Assembly: GCA_018343915.1 (NCBI GenBank)
Contig: JABRWF010000005.1
Coordinates: 4,189,001-4,253,000 of the forward strand
DNA from: Agroathelia rolfsii
Lineage: Eukaryota > Basidiomycota > Agaricomycetes > Amylocorticiales > Amylocorticiaceae
Reading direction: 5' to 3'
Length of the DNA stretch: 64,000 nt
The position numbers and the translations under genes were made by a program. Every line of letters starts with the position of its first letter. The first letter of the stretch is position 1. The notes under the pieces were generated by a model that saw nothing but the letters and a program-made list of their open reading frames with translations, was not told the DNA's origin and searched no databases. This document shows positions 24,122 to 35,245 of the stretch, one piece after another.

Positions 24122-26300
24122 TCAAAGAAGCATCGTCTGGAGATGCTCGCGTAGGATACCGTCACGAACTGCGAGCAGATCATGCATCAGCACTTTGGAG
24201 AGGAATCTAAATAAAAATCCTCTAGCTTACGCGATGTCAGCGTGTTCGCTGTCGTCTTCGTGTTCGTAACCGAGGTTGCATATATGTAACTGACTCGATC
24301 GCGCGACGGCGTATTTTCTTTGTGAATCTCCTTGAACTTGGTTTTCAAATCTATATGCGGAAAACACAATTGTCAAAAAAAAAAAACCTCCATAATGGCA
24401 TGCTGCCATAAAGAACAACAACTCACATTTAATTACATGATCCGGCTCATTTGGGCGGTCGCCGAAACTCTGTAGCCACTTCTTCACCTTCAGACCAGCA
24501 CGGATCTTCTTCTCGAGCAGGTCGCACTTGTTCAAGAAAAGGATCAGCATCGTCTTGGCCAGCAATGGCGATGCGCAGATCGTTTTCCAGAGCAACACCG
24601 AGTCCTCGAGCCGGTTCATGCGCCGGTCTTCCTGTAGGACCTCGTCCATGGCCGAGACGGGTGCGAGGAAGATGATAGCTGTGGCAGAGGAGAAGTATGG
24701 AATCCAAGCAGCGCGCTGAGAGCGTAAAAGGGGGGGGGGGGAGGAGATCGTTTAATTTTTTGAGGGGTAGGGACCATATAGAAGGAAGAAGCACTTACGC
24801 AGGAGCGCGAGCCCCCAACGTCGTAAATGATCCATTTCGAGCTGACGTTGTCAACACCTTTGCCTACCACGCCCGCATCTATAAAGGGATGGTAAGATGA
24901 GGAAAATTGAAAAGAGAACCAGTGCAGCATCACGCACCATTTCCGACAATGAATTCGTGTTCTTGAACGCCCACCGTCTTTAAACGCGCACGAATAACAT
25001 CGTCACCCGAAGGGACATACGATCTCGTTGCTATGCGTTCTATATCATTCAAGAAGCTGTGTGAGAAAACAGAAAAAACAAAACAAAAAAGGTTAAGCCA
25101 AGAATACCACGTTTCATAAGAAATGAAGGAACGCACAAGCCTCCACTAGTCTCCATCAAGATCCCTTTTTTCGAGAGCATCATACGCACGACATTATCTT
25201 GCCATAGACTCTTCATATCCTCGGCGCACTGCGTGATAATCTCCGTCGCCTCATCCACAAACAGCGCAGTGTTCGGCGTACCATTGCCGGTGCTACCTTC
25301 CGCCGCCGTTGCAGGCCTGCTATTTGCATCCCGGCTGTAATTTCTTCCAAACCTGCCTGATCCGCCACTGCCAGCTGGCCTAGGTCTATGTGCGAGGGCG
25401 TTCCCGATGCTGCGCACGAAAAACTCGGGCGAGCGCCGTCGCATGGGCTCTTCGACGGATGTGGCGGATGAGTGTGAGCTGACGCGCGATAGAGGTGTGT
25501 GGCTGAACGGTGAGGGAGAACGCGACGAGTCGTCGGTCGTCGAGGATAGCATAACGTCGGGCAGGGAGCCATCAGGAAGTGTTACCAGTGCACGTTTGAG
25601 GTCGCGCTCGACACCTTGTAGGGGGCGTAGACGTAGTTCTAATAGGCGATGCTTGTCGGTGAATTCGAGCAGGTTGGACGACGAAGCTGAAGGGGAGGAT
25701 GACGGCGATGGCGAAGTAGGATCATCGACAGACATGTCATTAGGGATCAGCGTAAATCCACGCGAAGGGACTTTTAGAGAGCGAGGTTGGGAAGCGAGCT
25801 CAGCATTGAGGATGCCTAGGATGAGGTTGATGGAGGTGACGAGGTTAAGCTGGATAACGGTGCGCCAGCTAGCCTGTTCTGCCTTCCACTGATCTGGCGC
25901 ATATTTGATGCGGAAGTCTGGAAGGAGGGATATATCAGTAATGGGAACAAAATAAAAATTTTAGGTGGTATCATCCGGTTACTTACTTTTCAACGTTGTC
26001 GACTTGCCTGATAGGCGAAAGGTGCTTATAGTGAGTAAAGTGGTGATGGATAACAGTCTATCATGACGACAGCATACCGCTTTCGCTCTGGCCCAGCAGC
26101 AACACACGCACAGGTGGTTTCTCCTTCTTGAGCCTATTCCTCTCGCGCGTAATGTCAGCATCGATGGCCTCGCTGACGAGGCGGGCCTGTTCCTCGTTCT
26201 GAAGACGTATGCGTTTCTCCTCACTGCTTTCATCCGGCGGCGGCGCAATGGCGACCGCCAATGGATCGTTGACATCAAACGAAGATGCACCGGCAGGCAT
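24122..26300 (-). CDS. Atypical heterotrimeric G-protein alpha subunit with long insert
   Basis: Spliced G-alpha GTPase. G1 is VRVLLLGQSESGKSTTLK, with an intron between SESG and KST. A helical domain follows, interrupted by a Ser/Pro/Arg-rich insert of roughly 150 residues (from MSVDDPTSPSPSS to about ATAAEGSTGNG). Switch I keeps the arginine finger in VIRARLKTVGV. Switch II reads DVGGSRSC where classical subunits have DVGGQRSE. G4 is NKCDLL. G5 is ATSVTNT instead of the usual TCAT-type motif. The end is LRDGILREHLQTMLL, in a small last exon. The N terminus starts MPAG, so Gly2 for myristoylation is missing. Such long-insert G-alphas occur in expanded families in mushrooms and transmit GPCR signals. 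The Gln-to-Ser change would be expected to slow GTP hydrolysis. A run of 12 C on the coding strand (24730-24741) lies in the polypyrimidine tract of one intron. Confidence 0.88.
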
Positions 26301-26391
26301 GGCTGGTGATGGCGATGTTGGGCAAACTGTTTACCTGTTTAACAGGGGCCCACAGGTGTGGTGTGTGCTGATAATAGACAGGAGAGGGAGA

Positions 26392-26424
26392 CAGATAGAT
26401 AGATAGATAGACAGACAGACAGGG
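26392..26424. repeat. GATA/GACA microsatellite
   Basis: Tandem GATA units passing into GACA units, about 33 bases, roughly 90 bases upstream of the G-alpha start codon. The GATA units resemble GATA-factor cores, but a simple repeat is the simplest explanation. Confidence 0.8.
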
Positions 26425-27438
26425 AGATGGATGGGGGAAGGCGTTAAGCAAGAAAGATGCCGGGGAGAGGCTGGGTCAGAGGAACTTTATGTATAATAGG
26501 GGCAACAGTCTCGAGGGACGGCATGCAGTTTACGGCAGAAAAAACGATAGGCGAGGGGGACGTTTAGCGCATTGGGATTGTATCGACGACACAGGACCAA
26601 GGGTCGGACTGCAGGCGGGGTTAGAGATTCGATGATGGCAGTTATGGTTCTTCACACTGCATGATTTAGCATGGAATCAAGGTCGGAATGACAAAGTATC
26701 TAACGGAAGAGAGAAACAATGGGTCGACTTGGTCTGTTGTTAGCCTGGCTAGTAGAAACATTATCGCTTCGACCGGTGACTATAGGCGATGATTCCGTTC
26801 AAGTTAGTAACCAGTGAGTAATGGCGATGAATCTAACTGACGTAATAGTACACGCCAATACGATAATTGGTACATGATCTATAAGACGGAGGAGAGCATG
26901 AGTTGAATGATACTAATGGGATATACTAGTGGTATAATACTGTGATAGCATGGCAGAACTCAAACAAGTTCACAGGGTCGGATCAACGTCTTATAACGTC
27001 CGGCCTTACGGCGCACCGTTCCTGTCCTTCAAATAACCTAAGATTTAATATCCAAATTCCTGTTTGCTGGCACTCCGCCGGCGAGTGTCGCTGTTTTTAT
27101 TTTTTATTTTTTCTTTCAATTACCAATTATTATTATATTCACACCAGTTTTTTTTTTTTTTACATCCGTGACAGGCTGGGAGCTATACCATATATGACAC
27201 CTTAAAATGGATAAAGTGCTAGACCAGCACTGGCATATCAGAAGTCCATTAAATACGGAGGATCATCAGACTGTCGGACAGAACATCCTACAGGATCGCC
27301 GACAATTACCCATCAGTAGTGGCATACTCGTTTTCAACTTGTACTGATTTGAAAATCTCAGTACTATTACTGGCACGAGTCACCGTCAATTGTACTACAC
27401 CCATTTTCCTCAAAAAGTCTATGAAACCTGCCAATCAG

Positions 27439-27455
27439 GTCGGTCGGTCGGTCGG
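27439..27455. repeat. GGTC tandem repeat
   Basis: Four consecutive GGTC units in the long intergenic region. Confidence 0.7.
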
Positions 27456-27806
27456 AATACCGGGAAAAAAAATAAAATAAGGTGGGAGGTGATCAATACA
27501 TACCTACCCTCTCCAAATTATAGTTAACCTCCTTGTCGATTCTGCTGAGGTGGACACAAGATAGTCCTGAGTCCTAGTCACGATAGATGACCCCGAGCTA
27601 TGTATAGCACCAAGCGTGGTGACGAGCCAGATGGTTAGTATACACCGGATAGGTTTATGTTTTGACCACCAGATAGTCTAGATGTGGCTCCAGAAGACAT
27701 TCAACAAGTGCAACTGGGCCAATATACAGTGCAGGGCAGCTTATCCATGTCTGGACCCTCGATTCCGGTTCGCCGGAGTTGACAGCATGGTGGTAGCAAT
27801 GACACG

Positions 27807-27824
27807 CACACACACACACACACA
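27807..27824. repeat. CA dinucleotide microsatellite
   Basis: Nine consecutive CA units, intergenic. Confidence 0.75.
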
Positions 27825-28360
27825 AAAAGTCGATTGGCGCCCCTAATTGTGTTGCGACCGATATTGGCTGCCTGTGGCGTAATCGTTCTATAGCCTACCT
27901 GAGTGGCGTGCCAAAAGAACCACTCCGCATCTTCAGATAAAACTCCAGGGTCGGGTTAGCTTTAGCTCATTCCTGCCTTATTGGTAGTAGTACTATCCAT
28001 ATGGCTCGTGGCTGGAACACTGCTGGTATACGTGTAATTGCGAAACAAGATAAAATAAAGTAAAAAAAAAAATTAATACACGAACCACTGCAGCGCTGAC
28101 AGTTGATCACTGCCGAGCCCCTCGCTTGCGCGTCCTCTCCAATATGACCCTGTTTAACTACCAAGTTTCAACACAGATAGACGTTTACGCTCCATCGAGA
28201 ACAACGGTGCACGGTTATTACAGCCGTCGTCAGAGGACAATGATCAATGTGTGCATCAATGAAAATGGAAGAAGAGAAGAAAACAATAATTACACAGACG
28301 GTATATGTGAGGCGAAAAAGGGGGAGGGGAAAACCAAAAGATGATAGAATGTATCCAACT

Positions 28361-29855
28361 TCATAACAATGAATCAAGCTTGGAGAGCACCTCGAGCACT
28401 CCCGCGATCAACTCAAACCCTGTGTCTTCCTCTTCGCGCATCTCCTCATCCTTAATTTCCTGTATCAATCCGAGAATACTCTCGCGCCCTGCTGATGCGC
28501 CGCCGCTGCCGCTGCCGCTGCCCGCACCGATGCGTACTTCCCGCCGACGGGCCGCTGATGGCGTACCACTCCCAGAGGCCGATCCAAACGGCCATGCAGC
28601 GAATTCGGCAAGGATCTCGTCGCATCGCTGGAACGCACCCTCACGGTCCTCGTACGTTAGACGGCCAAACGCGTTATCCAGCACACTTGCCGCGTACGCG
28701 GAGCAGACGAGGCAGACGACACGCATGCGTCTGCACTGTGTGCCTTCCTCCGCCAGCGCGTTCGAGGGCACACGCGAGGTCGTCGCCGTCAGGAGGGCCA
28801 CGACGCGCGAGATGATGGTCTCTTTTGCGCGGGGATCGGCGACGGGGTGCGTGGCCATGTCGAAGAGGAGGAAGTTGCGCTTCTCCGTGCGTAGGACGCC
28901 CTTGTCGACGAGGCCTTTTGCGAGCCGCTCGCGCACTTGTTTGAGCTGGAAGCCGATCTTCATCACGTTCCATGTCTCGCCTATAGATCACAAGGAAACG
29001 GGGGTAACTTCGAGCGTGAAAAAGCGATGCCAAACAAAAAAAAAAAAAAAAAAAAAGGAGGACGAATGAAAGAAGAAGAATGATAATAATGATAATAAAA
29101 GCTTGGGCATACGTACCGCTCAAGAGATCGATCCAGGTATTAACTGCCATCTTTTCGCCGGCGGCCTCTTGGCCTTTCATCATCCGTAATGTCTCATCGA
29201 GAATTGTTTCACCCGTTTGCCGTTCGTCGATAACCTGCAAGAGACATTTAGGACGACGCTTGATCTGGAGGTCTCTAGGAGATACCGACCTCCACCAGTC
29301 GCTCGGAAGCGGGTAGCCGTCTACGATGTGGATCACGCACAAGGGCGATGCGTCGTCTCAGGGCGAGCTCTATAAGAATGCAGCCACGCAGTGCATAGGA
29401 TATATTATCATTCCAAAAAGAGAGGTAGCCCTGGGTAGTGACAAGTCAGAAACAAACAAGACCAGTATTCAAGATGATGATGATGATGATGATGATGATA
29501 TCATAGTAGAGAAAGGGAGGAGAGGGGGGATTATGATATGAAAAGAGCACGTCATATAATAAATCCTTAGACAGAACATTTTCCGTTTCCTCACCTGCTT
29601 GTCCTTGATGCCCAACAGAAGGACCTCCTCCATGATGGTTAATTTGGGCGCTTTGCCGCCTTGTCTGCTCTCTTCGCCGGCTGCCTCTTGCAGATCCCGT
29701 GGGTCATATGCAATCCTGTTACCACCCTCGAAGGCAGAGCCGGCATGAGACACAGAGTTGGCTCCTACGGAGGAGGAGTGATCATCTGTGCTATTTGTTG
29801 CAGAAGTTGCAGAGCTTCCTGCAACGCGTCGTCGAGAGAGGCCGCCGGTGCTCAT
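28361..29855 (-). CDS. VPS74: Vps74/GOLPH3 Golgi PI4P-binding protein
   Basis: GPP34-family protein. Exon 1 gives a Ser-rich disordered N terminus ([13 protein letters not shown]) and [18 protein letters not shown] short second exon gives [30 protein letters not shown]. Then come [74 protein letters not shown] and [18 protein letters not shown]. These match the whole GOLPH3 domain. Vps74 binds PI4P on Golgi membranes and the tails of glycosyltransferases, returning them to earlier cisternae through COPI. Odd points: a Gly/Ser/Ala-rich insert ([20 protein letters not shown]) near the C terminus, and a GAT microsatellite inside intron 1 (29431-29594). The start at 29855 is the first Met of the exon. 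Confidence 0.92.
29036..29057. repeat. Poly-A tract in VPS74 intron
   Basis: A run of about 20 A on the plus strand, seen as poly-T on the coding strand, inside an intron of the GOLPH3-like gene. Confidence 0.7.
29473..29500. repeat. GAT trinucleotide microsatellite
   Basis: Nine GAT units inside intron 1 of the GOLPH3-like gene. Confidence 0.8.
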
Positions 29856-31265
29856 TGCATTACAGAAGAAATAGAAATAAAAGTGTTTTTGCTAAGCAGT
29901 GTGTTTAGGATTTTGGAAGATGTCGAGACTGGGTGGGATGCTGAAGAGTGGGAAGCTGCTAGTAGAATATAGGGCTATGAGAGCCAAACAAGACCTTGAC
30001 TGGCAGAGTGTGCGGCTACGCAGCCCGCAGGCGCTCTCTCGGAGAAGCCTGCGGAGATCGAATGGCAACCAAGGGTAAGCCAACACTTGAACAAAAATCA
30101 TTGTTGTATTCCTACGTCTATATTTGATTCTGAGTAGCATAATTGGTTTATTTATAGTGATTCTATGTGTGATATCTGTACATGGGGGGGGTGTGTGTGA
30201 TAATGGCAGTGGTGGGTTGTATTGTGTGGGGAGCTTGCCAGCGGGGCGATAATAGATTTCGGATTTTTAAGCTACTTGAAGGGGCTTATTTATCGCACGG
30301 ATAAATATGCTATCTGGGTCTTTGTTAGAAGCGATCGAAACAGAACTAGTAATAATCTCAGCAATTCTCTGCCACAGATTGTGATGATCAGAGGATTTGA
30401 CCCGATGACTGGTTTGTAATAATACATGTAGACTGACAAAGCAAATGATTTCGATGAAAACAAATATATAAATTAATGCCCTTATCTTTCAATGGGGACT
30501 GGAGATGAACAACATCCTGCCAAGGTATGATAATGACCTAGTGATGATGGGGATGTGTATGATTCATTCAAGGCACCGAGGGATTTCAGATGGGATTGTA
30601 TGGCGACCATCAAGGTGAGGCAGGTCAGGAGATGCAGTGTGGTATACTTACAGTCAAGTGATAATAATAATAATGAACAAAAAAGTTAGACAGAGATTGG
30701 ATCATCGGTCCGAGTCATGGACAGTGCAAGAAGATGTGCCTGAGAGTATGCGGGTATAAGCGTTGAAGCGTCCACGGCTAGCGCGTAAACCGAATATGAA
30801 GAGACTAACGTCGACGGCCGAAGAGCAGAGCTGTAGCGAGGAAGAGCCTCGTGGCGGTGGCTGTGATCACATGCTTGGCAGTCACGAGGGATGTTACCCC
30901 GCATTGATCACATCGCTCTCAACCGAAGGGACTTTTTGCAGTGAGTCAGCTGAGGCCAAGATACACTCATACACTCGATGTCTGCTTATTTATCTCCTTG
31001 AGTTGAGAATATCCCCCCCCCATTATTTTTTTCTTGCATCTTCATTTTATCCATCCGCATAGTATTTATGAATCATCATCATCGATGTCATTCTCCTAGT
31101 CAGAGACTTATTGGCGACCCTTGGTCTCCCATAAATCCCCTCCCCCTCCTACCTCCCCACTCCACTCCAACTTCTTCTCCTCGCTTCGCTTATTAGCTCA
31201 TCTGTTTTTTTCTTTTTTCCCTCCATCCTATTCCTATTCCTCCTCGTCCTCATCCCCCCCCCCCA
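29856..31265. other. Intergenic, divergent promoter region (VPS74 / beta-glucosidase)
   Basis: About 1.4 kb without a supported gene. The right end (about 31130-31264) is strongly pyrimidine-rich and ends in an 11-C run directly before the beta-glucosidase ATG. One CCCCGC element, a possible Cre1/CreA-type glucose-repressor site, lies at 30897-30902; a single short match like this is weak evidence. Confidence 0.45.
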
Positions 31266-34214
31266 ATGAGGTCGATTTCCAGCACTTTCATTGCGGCTGC
31301 TATCGCTGCAGCCGCTGCATTTAATTCAGCCGAAGCTGCCTCTTCGTCTGCCAGTGCGAGTGCACCTGCAGTGGCCTCGAGCGCCCCCGTCTCGAGTATT
31401 TTGTCCTCGGCGAGTGCTAGCAGCAGTCTTTCTGCCCCTGCCGCCGCCTCCTCCTCTCTGTCGGCCCCAGCCTCTGCGTCTCCTTCCAGCTCTGCGTCTG
31501 TCTCTACCAGTGCCTCGGCCTCATTGCCTCCTACTGGCAGCAGTTCCATTGCTATCTCCTCTCTCCCCGTCTCTTCTCCATCGGCCTCTGCCTCACGCTC
31601 CTTCTCTTTCTCCGGTTCCTTCTCAGGTTTCCCATCCTCACTCTCTCATTCTTCTGCTTCTCGATCCGCATCCGCCGTTCCCTCAGCTACGAATGCGACC
31701 AGTTCTGCCGCACCAACATCAACCCTGACACCAGCAAGTATGTCGTCATCCATTCCTTTTTCTCTTTGTTTGCTCAATATAATTCCCATCCCTCAGAACC
31801 GATTAATGGCGATGGTGGATGGGCTGATGCCATGAACAAGGCCAAGGCCTTTGTTTCCCAGCTCACCATCGACGAAAAAGTCAATCTCACCACCGGCGTT
31901 GACACTATTGGCCGTTGTGTTGGTAATTCGGGCACCATTCCCCGCCTTAACTTCCCCGGCTTCTGCTTCGAAGATTCCCCTGTCGGCGTTCGTGACACCG
32001 ACTATGCCTCAGTCTTCCCTGCCGCCATCACCGTTGCCAGCACGTGGGATGCTGACCTCTATGAGCAGCGTGGTGTCGCCATGGGTGCCGAGTTCCGCGG
32101 CAAGGGCGTCAACGTCGCTCTGGGGCCCATGATGAACCTTATCCGTGCTCCCGAGGCCGGACGTAGTTGGGAAGGCGCCGGTGCTGATCCTTTCCTCCAA
32201 GGTGTGCACGCTGCCGCCAACATCAAGGGTATTCAGTCCCAGGGTGTCATTGCCTGCGCCAAGCACTACATCGCCAATGAGCAAGAGCATTATCGTGGCG
32301 GTGGTGGCGGTGAGGCTTACTCGTCCAACATTGACCCCCGTACTCTGCACGAGGACCAGCTCTGGCCTTTTGCTGAGAGTGTGTATGCCGGCGTAGGTAG
32401 CGTCATGTGTGCCTACAACAGGTTCAACCAGACCGAAGCTTGTGAGAATAGGTATTTTTTTTTCTTTTTTTCTGGTACTGCTCAAGAATTTGTTATTGAC
32501 ACTTTCCGATAGGTACCTTTTGAACGAGATTCTCAAGGAGGAACTCGACTTCCAAGGGTTCATGCTCAGTGACTGGGCTGCCGTCACCTCTCTCTACGCC
32601 AGTGTTATGAACGGCGCTGGTAGGCAGATTACTTCTTTCCTTTCGGTATACAAATAAATACTCACACTTGCGTACTATAGACGTCAACCAGCCCGGTTTC
32701 GTTGCTTACGGTAACCCCGATCAAGGCAACCCCGCAACGGCCACTAACTCGTGGTGGGGTGCTGCACTCGGTGATGCCGTGCGAAACGGCTCGATCCCCA
32801 TGAGCCGCTTCGACGACATGGTAACGCGTCTCATGGCCGCGTACTACAAGCTCGGCCAGGACCAAGACTTCCCGGCTGTTAACTTTGACTACAACTCCGA
32901 AGACACCTACTACAACGGCCAGCTCGTGAACGAACACGTCAACGTCCAGGCTGATCACTACAAGCTCATCAGGGAGATTGGTGCCGCGGCGACGATTTTG
33001 CTCAAGAACGACAACAACAGTACGTCGTTGATCGACGTTAATTTACACAACCTGTACTGATGACGATATCCTATTTTCAGCCTTGCCATTGAATGTCAAG
33101 AAGATCCGCAACTTGGCCATCTTTGGTAGTGATGCCGGACCCAACCCCGACGGCCCCAACGGCTGTGAGGACGGCAACGTCGACCGCGGCTGCTCGCAGG
33201 GTACACTCGCGCTCGGCTGGGGTAGTGGCACGGCCAACTTCCCGTACCTGATCGACCCGTACTCGGCCATCCAGAACTATGTGCACCAGGAGAGCCCAGA
33301 CACGGTAATTATGGCGCAGTTCACGGACTTTAACCTCGCCCAGGCAGGATCATACGCCAGCCAGGCAGATACGTGTCTCGTGTTTGGCAATGCTGATTCG
33401 GGTGAGGGATATATTACCGTCGACGGCAACGCGGGCGACCGCAACAACCTCACACTCTGGCACGGCGGCGAGGCGCTCATCGGTGCTGTCACGGCGCAAT
33501 GCGATAATACGATTGTGGTACTTCACACGCCTGCAGCCGTATTGATGGAGGACTGGATTGAAAACCCGAATGTAACGGCGGTGTTGTACGCACATATGCC
33601 CGGCCAGGAAAGCGGCAATGCGCTTTTGGATGTGCTGATCGGTACCGTGAACCCGTCCGGACGTCTACCGTACACGATCGCTAAGCAGAGGAGCGACTAC
33701 CCTGCCGATGTTCTCGTATGTTGACTTTTTCTTTCTCCAATTTTTGGTGTCTCAGTGCTGAAATGCATCATCTTGATAGTACAATGCCGGCAACGACTCT
33801 TCTGCGTTCATCCCGCAGATCGACTACACCGAAAAGCTCAATATCGACTATCGCCACTTTGACACATACAACATCACGCCCCGGTTCGAGTTCGGTTACG
33901 GCCTGAGCTACACCACGTTCTCCTACGAGGCGCTCTCGCTCTCGGTGCTCACGAACCCGTACGACGTGCCTCAAGGCCAGGTCCAGCCAGGTGGACGTAC
34001 CGGCCTCTGGACGGATGTGCTCCAGGTGGCGTTTAGCATCAAGAACACGGGCTCCGTCGCCGGCAATGAGGTTGCGCAGGTCTATGTTGGCTTCCCTCCC
34101 AGCGCAGGCGAGCCGCCTCGCGTGCTCCGTGGCTTTGAGCGTCAGCTCATCCAGGCGGGTGAGACTGCGCAGTACGTGATCAAGTTGCGGCTCAAGGACA
34201 TCTCGATCTGGTAC

Positions 34215-34250
<36 letters not shown>

Positions 34251-34404
34251 TGACAAGTCTGAATTTGATCCTGTTTTTCTAACGCGCTTTTGTGTTTCTA
34301 GGGACGAAAGCGAGGATGAATGGGTTGTGCCTTCTGGCACGTTCACCATCTACGTCGGCTCTTCGTCGAGGCAGCTACATTTGACCAAGACTATTTCGTT
34401 CTAA
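31266..34404 (+). CDS. Secreted GH3 beta-glucosidase
   Basis: The N terminus is a signal peptide (MRSISSTFIAAAIAAAAAF), followed by a Ser/Ala-rich, mucin-like segment of about 130 residues. The catalytic part begins after the first intron at GGWADAMNKAKAFVSQLTIDEKVNLTTG. It contains LCFEDSPVGVR-like FCFEDSPVGVRDTDY, GVNVALGPMMNL, GRSWEGAGADP, CAKHYIANEQEHYR and FQGFMLSDWAA, whose Asp is the expected GH3 nucleophile. The alpha/beta sandwich domain follows (AIFGSDAGPNPDGPNGC; HMPGQESGNALLDVL; NPSGRLPYTIA), then a fibronectin-III-like domain ending HLTKTISF. The enzyme releases glucose from cellobiose and other beta-glucosides and is exported for plant cell-wall breakdown. Numerous N-glycosylation sites are visible (NLT, NDS, NIT). 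The last intron carries a 32-T run. Placing the Ser-rich linker before the catalytic domain is less usual in GH3. Confidence 0.93.
34216..34247. repeat. Poly-T tract (32 nt) in GH3 intron
   Basis: An uninterrupted run of 32 T starts a few bases after the donor site of the last intron of the beta-glucosidase gene. Confidence 0.85.
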
Positions 34405-35245
34405 AGAAAAGACTGCCAAAAGAACAACGGACGGGCAGCATACAAGCCCAGGACATGCACACACACACGTATGGACTGTCCCCATGACACAGCCGTTACT
34501 CAGTACTACAACTATCTGACAAGACTCTCGTTTTTTTTTTCATCATCATCACTACATTTCTTGAAAACGTACCTCAGTTGTTGACTTATCATTAGAACTG
34601 GCTTGTCTTTTTCTTTTTTGCTTGTGCAACTTACTCCTTCAATACTCTTGACAGTTAGTCCTCTCATCGCTACAACTACTAGTACTAGAAGACTTTTTGT
34701 TTGATACCCGTCGATCTTTCTTCTCTCTTTCTTTCTCCTGCAACAAATGAACATTTATACGCATATACGAGAAACAAATCATTATACCGGTCATTTGCAA
34801 AGAGCAGCATTTCACTATTATGGGCTACGGAAGTGCAGTGTGGCGATAGTTTTGTCATGATGCTGAGCTACTACAACTATGCAAACCGATATTGGCGGTG
34901 TAAGATATTCTGTCGCTCTTGCGTTGTCGACATTCGCACCTCTCATCGGTAACCCCTTCGGCGCCCCGAACTACTGAATATGACGAATTCTTGAGATCAT
35001 TCTTGGATACATTTCGCGAGTCAAAACACGTCTATGCTAATATCAGGTTACTATTTGTTTTCTTTTGAGTGACGCATTGTGTAACATAATACTGGTATTA
35101 GATTTCATCGGTATTCGAAATTAATACGCTGAATAGACCATGGTATGGCTAATTACATTTGGGAGTATGTGCTAGTAATACACTGCAAGAAGAAGAAGAA
35201 AAGGATTGAATACTGAAGGCGTTGGATCGTATAGGCAACAAATTC
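34405..35245. other. Intergenic, convergent 3' region
   Basis: About 840 bases between convergent genes, A/T-rich with short T-runs. No supported gene, RNA or mobile element is seen. Confidence 0.5.

Larger units (their letters stand above)
26301..28360. other. Long intergenic region (2.06 kb) with microsatellites
   Basis: I find no supported gene, tRNA or transposon here. Contents: a GATA/GACA microsatellite at 26392-26424, GGTC repeats at 27439-27455, a CA tract at 27807-27824, T- and A-runs near 27147 and 28061, and a small hairpin (AGTGCT/AGCACT) near 27213-27230. The left part should hold the promoter of the G-alpha gene and the right part the 3' region of VPS74. Confidence 0.5.

Noticed and set aside
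26301..28360. tRNA or other RNA gene or transposon in the long intergenic gap
   Set aside because: No B-box-like GGTTCRANYCY, no cloverleaf, no terminal repeats or transposase-like frames were found; only microsatellites and homopolymer runs.
28361..29855. A second G-alpha gene next to the first
   Set aside because: The translation lacks GTPase motifs and matches GOLPH3/Vps74 along its whole length.
30897..30902. Single CreA-type CCCCGC element upstream of the beta-glucosidase gene
   Set aside because: One six-base match in 1.4 kb is expected by chance; not listed as a regulatory feature.
31291..31728. A 145-codon Leu/Pro/Arg-rich frame and an antisense Glu/Ala-rich frame in the beta-glucosidase N terminus
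   Set aside because: Both are frame shadows of the Ser/Ala repeat codons; the frame with a signal peptide and a correct join to the GH3 domain explains the region.
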